NCBI GenBank assembly: GCA_020426505.1 | Contig: JAGQPX010000093.1 | Location: 1 to 39,920 of the forward strand | DNA: 39,920 nt | Direction of reading: 5' to 3' | Origin: Planctomycetaceae bacterium | GTDB lineage: Bacteria; Planctomycetota; Planctomycetia; Planctomycetales; Planctomycetaceae | In this document: positions 30,877-38,198 of the stretch, one piece after another | Numbering within the stretch: the stretch's first letter is position 1 | How the letters are laid out: every line of letters starts with the position of its first letter | Made by a program: the position numbers and the translations under genes | Notes under the pieces: model-generated | Told to the model about the DNA's origin: nothing | Seen by the model: the letters and a program-made list of their open reading frames with translations, nothing else | The model's database searches: none

Positions 30877-31392
30877 ATGTGGGATCTCGACCAACAATCT
30901 CCAAATGAGCCGTTAACGGACGCGATCCTCGCAGATGCCGAGGCAAGACTCAATGTCCGGTTTCCCGCCGACTACGTCGCCGCGCTGCGGCAGAAGAACG
31001 GCGGTGCCACGATCGGCCAATACTTCCGACTCCCGAAACAGGAAATCCCATCACGTCTTGTCAGATACGTTGATCACGGCCACATTTCCGTTGCCGGAAT
31101 CAACGGCATAGGAACGGGCCACGAAAGCGTTTTGCAAACACAATACATGACCGAGGAATGGCAATTACCCAAGGGCTTGGTGTTGCTCGATGGCGACGGT
31201 CATACCTGGATCGCATTTGACTATCGCGCAACGAAAAACGACCCAAGGATTGTTTTCCTCGAATCAGATTCAGGCGATACATTGTTTGTTGCTGCCAACT
31301 TCACGCAGTTCTTCTCGGGACTTGTTCCCCACGAATCCTTATTCGACGACGATGGTGAGTTCATCGGCACGCTGCCCGACAGCGCAGCCTAA
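30877..31392 (+). CDS. SMI1/KNR4 (SUKH) family protein in an integron cassette
   Basis: 171 residues. The gene starts 18 nt after the third GTTAGGC site, and its stop codon TAA lies inside the GCCTAAC core of the downstream attC, the usual packing of a cassette. The SUKH fold is shown by RFPADYVAALRQKNGGATIG, QYFRLPKQEIPS, HISVAGINGIGTGHESVLQT, EEWQLPKGLVLLDGDGHTWI and AFDYRATKNDPRIVFLESDS. SUKH proteins are best known as immunity proteins against contact-dependent or polymorphic toxins. Here the cassette has no toxin partner, so it would act as an orphan immunity or regulatory gene. There is no clear ribosome site, so translation may be leaderless or use the cassette promoter. Confidence 0.88.
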   Translation: MWDLDQQSPNEPLTDAILADAEARLNVRFPADYVAALRQKNGGATIGQYFRLPKQEIPSRLVRYVDHGHISVAGINGIGTGHESVLQTQYMTEEWQLPKGLVLLDGDGHTWIAFDYRATKNDPRIVFLESDSGDTLFVAANFTQFFSGLVPHESLFDDDGEFIGTLPDSAA

Positions 31393-31477
31393 CAAAGAAA
31401 TGCACGCGAGTTGCGGATCGCGTCTTTCCTGAATTCGAGGTCACTTGGCCGCAACCGCGTGATTTCCGTCGTTCTGC
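31387..31477 (+). other. attC recombination site of the SUKH cassette
   Basis: GCCTAAC (31387-31393), the exact reverse complement of GTTAGGC, opens the site, and GTT (31471-31473) closes it. Reading inward: AAC pairs with GTT; AAA faces CGTC as an unpaired spacer; GAAAT (31397-31401) pairs with ATTTC (31462-31466); G31402 is unpaired; CACGCG (31403-31408) pairs with CGCGTG (31456-31461); A31409 is unpaired; GTTGCGG (31410-31416) pairs with CCGCAAC (31449-31455). The loop is 31417-31448. The two extra bases on one arm and the central spacer match the single-strand attC hairpin. Confidence 0.92.
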
Positions 31478-31492
31478 GAGGAACACACTGAC

Positions 31493-31660
31493 ATGTCGGC
31501 GAAGGTATTCGTTAGTGCCGGAAGCCCCGCTGACGAAGCGCAGAAAACGTTTCGTGGCGCCGGGTGGCCCGACCGGAGTTCACGACGGTTGGGTCGCGGA
31601 GCGACAAGACGACTCGCACTCGGTTTACGATCGCTACTCGATTGCTTGGATGCCAAGTGA
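31493..31660 (+). pseudogene. Truncated second cassette gene
   Basis: An ORF opens 16 nt after the attC core with MSAKVFVSAGSPADEAQKTF, a beta-strand plus GSPADE start that I associate with intact cassette-borne proteins of TIR/nucleoside-processing type. After about 22 residues the sequence becomes Arg/Leu-rich without character (DRSSRRLGRGATRRLALGLR) and stops at 31660. There is no closing attC. It looks like the 5' end of a cassette gene cut by a deletion or by the hairpin-rich repeat that follows. Confidence 0.6.
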
Positions 31661-31720
31661 GTATCATCCTGTGCTTCTAGTGCCACGGGCACTTTGGTGT
31701 TGCGGCGTTTGGACGCCAAA
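31593..31720. repeat. Cluster of four small perfect hairpins
   Basis: Within 128 bases are GTCGC-gga-GCGAC (31593-31605), CTTGG-atg-CCAAG (31645-31657), AGTGCC-acg-GGCACT (31679-31693) and GGCGT-ttgg-ACGCC (31704-31717). The surrounding gap 31478-32014 has no intact gene. The cluster resembles the palindromic elements elsewhere in the window, and probably marks a repeat inserted into the second cassette. Confidence 0.6.
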
Positions 31721-32014
31721 ATGCCTACGTTTCATGCTCGGTCCGCCGCTGGGGACGCTACACTTATCTGTCCCCCCCCTATAGCCCCCGACCGATGCCG
31801 GTCTGGCGACCCCTCTTCGAAGAATTCTCTGCGTCTCCGCGACTCTGCGAGATCCGGCTGACGTCACTCGTCCCCACGACTCGGAACACTCTTCCGACCT
31901 GTTCCCGGTGTTGGGAAATCGACGTGTCGTGAGACGTGACATCTTCGTTGCTGGTTACGGTCTGCGTATGATGGTGGCTCTCAACTGCTGTTGGTCCGAT
32001 CGATGGAGGCTGTG

Positions 32015-32530
32015 ATGCTGCGTCGTTTTTTGCATGGCCGTTTGAATGCGGAGGAGAAGAAGTTGGGAGAGTCGATGGACTACCTGCGGCATGTTGTTGA
32101 CGTGTCGCCGGGAGCCTTTCTGCGGTTTGCGAGCATCATGCCGTTTGCCAACAGTCGCAAGGTGTTGCCCCGGGATGCGTGGTTTGTCGCACAGATCGTC
32201 GCTGCTCAACACGAAGACTGTGGCCCCTGTTTGCAGATTTCGGTCAACCTCGCCCGCAAGTCACGCGTTGATCCGAAGCTGATCCGTGCAGCTCTTGATG
32301 GCAATCTGGACGAGATGTCGCCGGAGATAGCCGACGTCTACAACTTCACGAAGTCCATCGTCGAGAAGACGGGGGATGAGGACCCGCTGCGAGAGACACT
32401 CCGTGCGCGGTATGGCGAACGGGGACTGATCGAGCTGTCCTACGCGATCGCATCAGCGAGCATCCCGCCGACAGTCAAGCGAGTGCTCGGTTTCGCGAAG
32501 AGTTGCAGCCTCGTGACTGTCGAAGTGTGA
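32015..32530 (+). CDS. AhpD/carboxymuconolactone-decarboxylase-like protein
   Basis: 171 residues. The start is ATG 32015 with GGAGG 5 nt upstream (earlier in-frame ATGs at 31991 and 32003 lack one). The fold is all helical, with a CxxC motif in QHEDCGPCLQISVNLARKSR (Cys69, Cys72), as in AhpD-type peroxidase partners. The His normally following the second Cys by four residues in AhpD is a Ser here, so peroxidase activity is doubtful, although a thiol-redox role remains possible. Other segments are AALDGNLDEMSPEIADVYNF and YAIASASIPPTVKRVLGFAK. It is a single gene. Confidence 0.78.
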   Translation: MLRRFLHGRLNAEEKKLGESMDYLRHVVDVSPGAFLRFASIMPFANSRKVLPRDAWFVAQIVAAQHEDCGPCLQISVNLARKSRVDPKLIRAALDGNLDEMSPEIADVYNFTKSIVEKTGDEDPLRETLRARYGERGLIELSYAIASASIPPTVKRVLGFAKSCSLVTVEV

Positions 32531-32564
32531 TCATCGAGCCGGTCGCGAGTCAGGTCGACGGTTC

Positions 32565-33695
32565 TCACCTCTCGAAGCGGACACAGTAGATTTGCGGGAG
32601 TGTGTTGGACACGCACGTCCACGAGTCGCCTGCGTTCTCGCTGACCCACAGTCCGCCGGTCGAGGAGCCCATCACGAGTCGTTCGCCGGTCGAGTCGACA
32701 TCGAGTCCGTGACGGAATACGAGGTCGTAGCAGTGCTCCTGCGGGAGTCCGTCGCGAAGTACGTCGAACGTTTCGCCGCCGTCGCTTGTGCGGGTGACGA
32801 CCAGTTTGCCATCAACCGGAACACGACACTCGTCCTTCACGCCGGGGACGAACCACGCCGTCCTGGGGTCGTGCGGGTGAGCGCAGACGGCAAAGCCGAA
32901 CACGGCGGGCGGCACGTCCTTGATCTCACGGAAGTTCTGCCCGCCGTTGGTCGAGTGGAACACGCCGTTGTGATGCTGGACCCACATCACGTTCGGGTCT
33001 GCTGCGGAGAACGCCAGTCGGTGTGCGTCCTGTGTGTCCTTCGCATAGGCGAGATCGGGCGGCACGTAATCCTGACGCAGTCCTTCGCCGATATTCGTCC
33101 AACTTTCACCTGCATCGTGCGTTTCCCACACGCCGCCGGCTGAGATGGCGATGGTGACATGCCGGCTGTCTCGCGGGTCGACGCAGATCGTGTGCAGGCC
33201 CGCGTCATCCTTGCCGCCGCCGAACCACTTCATCCGTGCTTCAACATTGAAGAGCGATTCGTCCAGTTCCCATGTGGACCCTCGATCGGTCGATCGGTAC
33301 AGGGCTGCGGGGATCGTCCCAGCCCAAAGAACCTCGGGCTCATCCACCCCGCCCGCTTCGAGCGACCAGATTTCGCTGAGGCTTGCCGCTTTCTGTGGTG
33401 CTGGAGACATTGGCATCCCGGTGTCGTCGAAGACCATCATCGGGACCTCGGCTCCTTCGGGAATCGTCGGCACGCCGCACTCCTCCCACGTCTTGCCGCC
33501 ATCGCCCGAACGATGCAGCTTCGCTCCGAAGTGACCAAGCGTGAGCGTGGTGTACAACCAGCCGTCACGCGGGTCCTGCAGGAACATAGTCGCCGGCTCG
33601 CCGAGAAAGTCGACCTTGGCGATTTCCCAGCCGTTGCTGTTCCGCTCGACGGTGAACAGCCCCTTTCGCGTTCCCACGTAAAATCGATCGCTCAT
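32565..33695 (-). CDS. Asp-box (BNR) beta-propeller, sialidase/VPS10-like protein
   Basis: 376 residues, no signal peptide, so probably cytoplasmic. Six Asp-box turns are visible: SGDGGKTWEE, STDRGSTWEL, THDAGESWTN, STNGGQNFRE, TSDGGETFDV and SENAGDSWTC. The first strand, RFYVGTRKGLFTVERNSNGW, is typical of the group annotated 'exo-alpha-sialidase' or 'glycosyl hydrolase' in many genomes, but the sialidase Arg triad and Tyr are not evident, so the enzymatic label is doubtful. A MoaD/ThiS-like gene lies immediately upstream on the same strand with a 33-nt gap. I recall this pair from other bacterial genomes. Confidence 0.85.
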   Translation of the reverse strand: MSDRFYVGTRKGLFTVERNSNGWEIAKVDFLGEPATMFLQDPRDGWLYTTLTLGHFGAKLHRSGDGGKTWEECGVPTIPEGAEVPMMVFDDTGMPMSPAPQKAASLSEIWSLEAGGVDEPEVLWAGTIPAALYRSTDRGSTWELDESLFNVEARMKWFGGGKDDAGLHTICVDPRDSRHVTIAISAGGVWETHDAGESWTNIGEGLRQDYVPPDLAYAKDTQDAHRLAFSAADPNVMWVQHHNGVFHSTNGGQNFREIKDVPPAVFGFAVCAHPHDPRTAWFVPGVKDECRVPVDGKLVVTRTSDGGETFDVLRDGLPQEHCYDLVFRHGLDVDSTGERLVMGSSTGGLWVSENAGDSWTCVSNTLPQIYCVRFER

Positions 33696-33728
33696 GATTG
33701 CCTCTTGAAGTTAATTGATGTCCCGTCG

Positions 33729-33998
33729 TTAGCCACCGGACAATGCCTGCATGACATAGATTTCGCTCTCGGGTGAGACCGCATCGCTGAGTTGGTTCCG
33801 ATCCGAGATCACCTCGTTGTCGACGAAGATCATGACATGCTTCCGCACCCGCGACTGGTCATCAAGAATATACCCACGCAGTTTTGAGTTTTCGGTGAAC
33901 ACCGCGTCAAGCGCTTCCCGCACCGTCCCGCCCGTGACCTCGCTTGGCGGACAGTCCAGATGCTTTCGCAGGTTGGGGGTAAAGGTCACACGAGGCAT
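33729..33998 (-). CDS. MoaD/ThiS-like ubiquitin-fold protein
   Basis: 89 residues with a ubiquitin-like beta-grasp and a C-terminal di-glycine (MQALSGG) able to be adenylated, thiocarboxylated or conjugated. Signatures are MPRVTFTPNLRKHLDCPPSE, GTVREALDAVFTENSKLRGY and HVMIFVDNEVISDRNQLSDA. MoaD carries sulfur to molybdopterin, ThiS to thiamine, and related proteins to other targets. No moaE or thi gene is nearby; the partner is the Asp-box propeller gene downstream, so the role is probably not cofactor synthesis in the standard sense. Confidence 0.9.
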   Translation of the reverse strand: MPRVTFTPNLRKHLDCPPSEVTGGTVREALDAVFTENSKLRGYILDDQSRVRKHVMIFVDNEVISDRNQLSDAVSPESEIYVMQALSGG

Positions 33999-34031
33999 GA
34001 CATCGTTCTATTCGAGAGGTGACTCGATTCT

Positions 34032-35510
34032 TCATTCATCCTTCCAGTTCCAGCCTTCGAGGTCGAAGTACTTCTTGACGATCCACGCGGGTTGATGCTG
34101 GTCCGGCTTGCGTTCCTGTCCGGTGAGGTCGATGTGAGCATCGACCGGGTTCTCCGATGTGAGCGGAAGCGTGTCGGCGTAGTCGACCTGTGCCTGCTCC
34201 AGTTGGGCAAACAGGTTGGCGACCCGCTGTGCCTGACGATGATCGTTGGCGAGGTCAGTCAGTTCGTGCGGGTCGTTTGTGAGGTCGAACAACTGCGTGC
34301 GATTGATGTGCGGGTAGCGGATCAGTTTCCAGCGATCAGTACGGATCGATCGCATGTAATTCTCGTAAGCCAGGAAGACTCTCGATCGCACGGAGTGGCT
34401 TTTCCCTCTCCAGATCGGCGCGAGACTCTGCCCTTCAACTCCCTCAGGAGGCGTGACGCCGGTGACTTCGCACAGTGTTGGAAAGATATCGAACAGATAG
34501 GCGAACGCCGGGCTCGACTTTCCCGCGGGAATTCCCGGCCCTTTGAACACCAACGGCGTGCCCATGCTGTGTTCGTACACGCTCTGTTTGCCGAGCAGAC
34601 CATGACTGCCGACCGCGAGGCCGTGATCGGCAGAGTACACGATGATCGTGTTCTCTGCATGGCCGCTTTCGTTCAAGGCCTGAAGGATGCGGCCGATCTG
34701 CTGGTCCATGTGAGAGATCAGCCGGTAATAGTCCGCCAGTTGATGCCGAATGATCGTCTTCGTGCGTGGCCACGGAGCAAGAGCTTCGTCGCGGCCCGTC
34801 ATCCAGCCGTTAAAGAATGGATGTTGCGGCAGATAATTCGTCGGCAGAGGCATCTCGTCCGGCGGATACATCTCCGCCACCTCATCCGGGAACTGTCGCG
34901 GGTCGTGCGATGCCGTGAATGCGACGTACGCATAGAACGGTTTCTCGCCATTTCGCGTCTTCAGAAACTCGACCGCTGCATCGGCGAACAATGTACTGGA
35001 GAACCCGTCCCCGATGCGTTTGTTCGTCGTCTCGCCATTAGTGACATCAACGAGCGGCACCTTGGTGTGATCGTTCATTCCGCCAAGGAACACAGCCTTG
35101 CCCTGCTGGAAGCTTCGCAGAAACGACTCAGCCCCGTTGTGCCACTTGCCCGTGCCGAAGGTCACATACCCCTGCTCGCCGAACGTCTGTCCAGCGGTCG
35201 GGATATCCTTGAGTTGATTGTTGATGCGATACAGGCTACGTCCACTGTTGACCATCGCTCGGCTGGGCACGCACACTGCCCCGCCTGTTGAACCCAGACA
35301 GTATGCCCGCTCGAAGCGGAAGCCGCCGTTGACCAGTGAGTCAATGTGAGGCGTCTGAATGACATCGTTGCCAAACGCCCCCACGGTATCCGGTCGTTGA
35401 TCGTCCGCGAACAGGAACAACACGTTCGGACGATCGGTCGCGTGAGCCGCGTGGTTCAATGCCAATGCAGCGATCAGCAACAGTTGAGTCGCACACCGAC
35501 GAATGTTCAC
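34032..35510 (-). CDS. Secreted sulfatase (formylglycine-dependent)
   Basis: 492 residues with an N-terminal signal peptide (TQLLLIAALALNHAAHA). The sulfatase N-terminal metal motif is NVLFLFADDQRPDTVGAFGN. The modified cysteine is Cys80 in CVPSRAMVNSGR, matching C-x-P-S-R; a maturation enzyme must convert it to formylglycine. Other active-site parts are FGTGKWHNGAE, IIVYSADHGLAVGSHGLLGK and the C-terminal NYMRSIRTDRWKLIRY. The YRLISHMDQQIGRILQALNE helix and FDLTNDPHELTDLANDH are typical of iduronate-2-sulfatase/choline-sulfatase-like planctomycete enzymes. It probably acts on a sulfated polysaccharide in the periplasm. Confidence 0.94.
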   Translation of the reverse strand: MNIRRCATQLLLIAALALNHAAHATDRPNVLFLFADDQRPDTVGAFGNDVIQTPHIDSLVNGGFRFERAYCLGSTGGAVCVPSRAMVNSGRSLYRINNQLKDIPTAGQTFGEQGYVTFGTGKWHNGAESFLRSFQQGKAVFLGGMNDHTKVPLVDVTNGETTNKRIGDGFSSTLFADAAVEFLKTRNGEKPFYAYVAFTASHDPRQFPDEVAEMYPPDEMPLPTNYLPQHPFFNGWMTGRDEALAPWPRTKTIIRHQLADYYRLISHMDQQIGRILQALNESGHAENTIIVYSADHGLAVGSHGLLGKQSVYEHSMGTPLVFKGPGIPAGKSSPAFAYLFDIFPTLCEVTGVTPPEGVEGQSLAPIWRGKSHSVRSRVFLAYENYMRSIRTDRWKLIRYPHINRTQLFDLTNDPHELTDLANDHRQAQRVANLFAQLEQAQVDYADTLPLTSENPVDAHIDLTGQERKPDQHQPAWIVKKYFDLEGWNWKDE

Positions 35511-35549
35511 AAGATGCTCCCCGGTAGGACATCAATTGTCATCAAGTCG

Positions 35550-35586
35550 AAAAACAAGCCGGGCGCGCCGCGAGCGCGGCACGCCC
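35550..35586 (-). terminator. Rho-independent terminator of the small lipoprotein gene
   Basis: Read on the minus strand: GGGCG and GCCGCG (35561-35572) pair with CGCGGC and CGCCC (35575-35586) with one mismatch, followed by GTTTTTC. It lies 10 nt after the stop of the 66-aa lipoprotein gene and insulates the sulfatase gene downstream. Confidence 0.85.
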
Positions 35587-35596
35587 CGCCAGATAC

Positions 35597-35797
35597 TCAT
35601 TGCTCGCTGTCGCCGTCGACTGCATCTTGGACAGCATCTGCTGCGTTCTCCACATTCTCCGCAGCATCGCCCACGGCACTTTCGACCGCCTCGCCTGTCT
35701 CCTCGACGGCTTCGGTCGCCTCCTGTTGTGTCTGCTCGGAGCAACCAACAAACCCGATCACTGACACAAACATGGCCAACATCATGAACAGTCTCAT
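35597..35797 (-). CDS. Small acidic lipoprotein (66 aa)
   Basis: ATG 35797 has an AGGAGA ribosome site about 7 nt upstream; the frame continues upstream but without coding character. The N-terminus, MRLFMMLAMFVSVIGFVGC, is a lipoprotein signal with lipidated Cys19. The mature part (SEQTQQEATEAVEETGEAVE, then SAVGDAAENVENAADAVQDA) is highly acidic, built of short repeated helical units such as EAVE and NVENAAD. It resembles small entericidin-like or LEA-like planctomycete lipoproteins and is probably membrane-bound and stress-related. It has its own terminator. Confidence 0.78.
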   Translation of the reverse strand: MRLFMMLAMFVSVIGFVGCSEQTQQEATEAVEETGEAVESAVGDAAENVENAADAVQDAVDGDSEQ

Positions 35798-35918
35798 CTC
35801 AGTCTCCTGACGTGAAAAAGGTTTCGAAACGTGGCTTCTATGTACCCGATCGATGACCGCACAGGAAGCGTCAGCACCTTTAACATGTCTTTCAACACCG
35901 ACGCGGCGAATTGGAGCA

Positions 35919-37478
35919 TCATTGCCGCTGAAGATCCCAGCGTTGAGGTGGCGTCGGATCGTAGCGTGGCCGATCATCTTGACGCGGCATCGATTCCAGG
36001 GCAGCGGTCAACCGTTTGATTGCATCCTGATGGACCTGTAAGGGACTCTTGATGAGGTTCTCCTCCTCAGCAGGATCATCACGCAAGTCATACAGTGCAG
36101 TGATCTCACGGTCGTCGCTGACGTGAATCTTGAACCGTTTGTCGCGAATGACCCGATGCGTGAAGTCCTCAACTGGTCGCACGCCCTGTTCGTCCTGACG
36201 CGCAGGCCCGTGCCCCATCGCCATGATCCACTCTCTTGGTCCGTCCTCCACTTTGCCGAGAATCACAGGCGCGATCGACTTCCCATCAATGACCACGTCT
36301 TGCGGCAACGGGGCTCCCGCCAGTTCGCAGAACGTCGGCAACAGATCGCTGAAGTCGGTCAGACACTCGGTCTCGACGCCTTCCGGCACAGTCCCCGGAC
36401 AACTCACGATGAATGGTTGACGCACGCCGTTCTCGGTGACCCGCCCCTTGCCACCTCGAACCGCACAGCCATTCATGTGTCCCGTGATCCCGACGCTGGT
36501 GCCATTGTCCGTCGTGACAATGAGGATCGTCCGCTCTCGCACTCCTGCCGTGTCGATTGCTGCGACGAGTCGACCGATCAGCGTGTCGGTGTACCGCACC
36601 ATCGCCTTGTGCTGGGCAAGTTTGCCTGTCACCGTTGGTTCATCGGGCGTGTGCACGAATGGTCCGTGTGTGAGGCACATCGGGTAGTAAAGCAGGAACG
36701 GTCCATCTCTGTGACGCTGCACAAAGTCACAACAAAACGCGTTGTACACATCGGGACCAAATTGCCCCTCATACGTCCCCGCCACTCCCAAGCCGACGGC
36801 TTTGCCGTCGATCAATCGCTTCGTGGCAGGCTGACGTTCTTGACCCGTCCGTTCGACATCAGAGATGTCGGCTTGGGAAGGGCGAATGTTCGACGAGGGG
36901 CCGTCATAGCCGGGACCGGTGACGTTTTGAAACACGAACGGATCCCAGTACCGCTCAGCGCTCGGCGGGTTCTGGCTCTCAAACCCCGTCCACATACACC
37001 ATTCGACGAAACCATGCTCTTTGAGCACATTCGGCTGTACGCGGAAGTCGTTGATCTGCCACTTACCGGCGATGCCCGTCGTGTACCCGACCGACTTGAG
37101 TTGCCTCGCGAAGGTCACATTGTATTTCTGATCGAAGTGACATCCGGCCCCCCAGCGAGGGACGTCCCAGTGATTCACCCACCCATGCCGGAACGGATAC
37201 TCCCCGGTGAGCAACGTCGCTCGCGTCGGTGTGCACTGCGGCATCGAGTACGCGTTGAGGAACTTCATTCCCGTCGCCGCCAACTCGTCAATGAACGGCG
37301 TCTCAATGTCCTCCGCCCCGTAACAACTCACCCACTCAGGACCGAGATCATCGATCATCACGAACACAATGTTCGGTTGCTCGACACCGTGCGCAGGTCT
37401 CACATAAGACGTTCCGCACAGGAAGCCCAGTCCCAACAGGAGCACGACTTTGAGCTTGTTGGTGAGTCGTTTACTCAT
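35919..37478 (-). CDS. Secreted sulfatase (arylsulfatase A-like) with an in-frame palindromic insertion
   Basis: 519 residues with an N-terminal signal segment (VVLLLGLGFLCGTSYV). Sulfatase motifs are NIVFVMIDDLGPEWVSCYGA and CTPTRATLLTGEYPFRHG, with the formylglycine cysteine at Cys82 (C-x-P-T-R). Others are GIAGKWQINDFR, LLYYPMCLTHGPFVHTP and ILIVTTDNGTSVGITGH. Residues 201-231 are encoded exactly by a 93-bp element with 12-bp inverted ends (36786-36878) and give a foreign, charged loop (DVERTGQERQPATKRLIDGK). The family normally continues without it, so it probably extends a surface loop. The start overlaps the stop of the VOC gene by 8 nt, giving a two-gene operon. Confidence 0.93.
   Translation of the reverse strand: MSKRLTNKLKVVLLLGLGFLCGTSYVRPAHGVEQPNIVFVMIDDLGPEWVSCYGAEDIETPFIDELAATGMKFLNAYSMPQCTPTRATLLTGEYPFRHGWVNHWDVPRWGAGCHFDQKYNVTFARQLKSVGYTTGIAGKWQINDFRVQPNVLKEHGFVEWCMWTGFESQNPPSAERYWDPFVFQNVTGPGYDGPSSNIRPSQADISDVERTGQERQPATKRLIDGKAVGLGVAGTYEGQFGPDVYNAFCCDFVQRHRDGPFLLYYPMCLTHGPFVHTPDEPTVTGKLAQHKAMVRYTDTLIGRLVAAIDTAGVRERTILIVTTDNGTSVGITGHMNGCAVRGGKGRVTENGVRQPFIVSCPGTVPEGVETECLTDFSDLLPTFCELAGAPLPQDVVIDGKSIAPVILGKVEDGPREWIMAMGHGPARQDEQGVRPVEDFTHRVIRDKRFKIHVSDDREITALYDLRDDPAEEENLIKSPLQVHQDAIKRLTAALESMPRQDDRPRYDPTPPQRWDLQRQ
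36786..36878. repeat. 93-bp palindromic element inserted in frame in the sulfatase gene
   Basis: Perfect 12-base inverted ends (36786-36797, TCCCAAGCCGAC, and 36867-36878) enclose two further hairpins, GACGGC-ttt-GCCGTC (36795-36809) and GACATC-aga-GATGTC (36855-36869). The length is exactly 31 codons, so the host frame is unchanged. It is unrelated in sequence to the other repeats in the window. Confidence 0.88.
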
Positions 37479-37944
37479 CGCCCGACATCATCGCCTGCAT
37501 CCGCTCGTTGATCTCTTCCTGCGACAAATCCTCGATATGCGTCGCGAGCGTCCATGTGTAGCCGAACGGGTCTTTCACCCTGCCGGACCGATCACCGTAG
37601 AACTGATCCTCGACTGGCTGGACAATCGTCGCTCCCTCATTCACTGCCCGCTCGAACGAGGAATCGACGTCTTCCACGTAGATCATCAAGCTGATGGGCG
37701 ATCCGCCGACCGTCTCCGGGCTGAGGGCGTCGTACTCAGGGTGCTCGTCCGCCAGCATCAGGGGCGAGTCGCCGATCTTCACCTCCGCATGAGCAATCGA
37801 CCCGCCCGGCCCCTCCAACCGCAGCAACTCCACACCCCCAAACGCCCGCATATAAAAGTCAATCGCCTCCTCGGCCTTCTTGACGATCAGGTACGGTGTC
37901 AACGAATGATACCCCTCAGGAATCGGTCTCACGCCATTGGACAT
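37471..37944 (-). CDS. VOC-superfamily (PhnB/glyoxalase-like) protein
   Basis: 157 residues from ATG 37944, with GGAG 6 nt upstream. Paired beta-alpha-beta-beta-beta units of the VOC fold are visible: TPYLIVKKAEEAIDFYMRAF, VELLRLEGPGGSIAHAEVKI, LMLADEHPEYDALSP, ISLMIYVEDVDSSFERAVNE and GDRSGRVKDPFGYTWTLATH. The last motif is typical of PhnB-like members that act as metal-dependent lyases or dioxygenases or bind small molecules. The C-terminal tail (EEINERMQAMMSG) is also common in that group. The stop overlaps the sulfatase start, so it is the upstream gene of that operon. Confidence 0.85.
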   Translation of the reverse strand: MSNGVRPIPEGYHSLTPYLIVKKAEEAIDFYMRAFGGVELLRLEGPGGSIAHAEVKIGDSPLMLADEHPEYDALSPETVGGSPISLMIYVEDVDSSFERAVNEGATIVQPVEDQFYGDRSGRVKDPFGYTWTLATHIEDLSQEEINERMQAMMSGDE

Positions 37945-38131
37945 GAAATGCTCCAATCATCGGTTGAGAAAAAATGACAGTCACAGTGTTGCACCGGACC
38001 AACACAACTGCAATGAAAGTCTGGATGCCCCAGCGCGGGAACGAGATCGAATAGAACGCAGATGACGTGGATCAGGCGGATGTTCGCGGACTCCTTTCGA
38101 GGCCACACAAAGGACGCACCGACCCTTCGAT

Positions 38132-38198
38132 ATTCGCGTCCATTCGCATTATTTGCGGTTGTTAATTCGGAACCACGAATGATGCGAATTCGGCGAAT
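38132..38198. repeat. Imperfect inverted repeat with ATTCGC/GCGAAT units
   Basis: Arms 38132-38153 and 38178-38198 are imperfect reverse complements built of ATTCGC units. It lies in the 531-bp gap between the VOC gene and lepA, which otherwise holds no coding sequence that I can support (several short ORFs there look random). The sequence resembles the degenerate intergenic repeats of many planctomycete genomes. Confidence 0.6.

Noticed and set aside
34092..35291. 399-codon plus-strand ORF opposite the first sulfatase
   Set aside because: Antisense shadow; the minus strand encodes signal peptide and complete sulfatase motifs.
36123..37511. 462-codon plus-strand ORF opposite the second sulfatase
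   Set aside because: It is the antisense of a clear sulfatase in high-GC DNA, with no recognisable domain.
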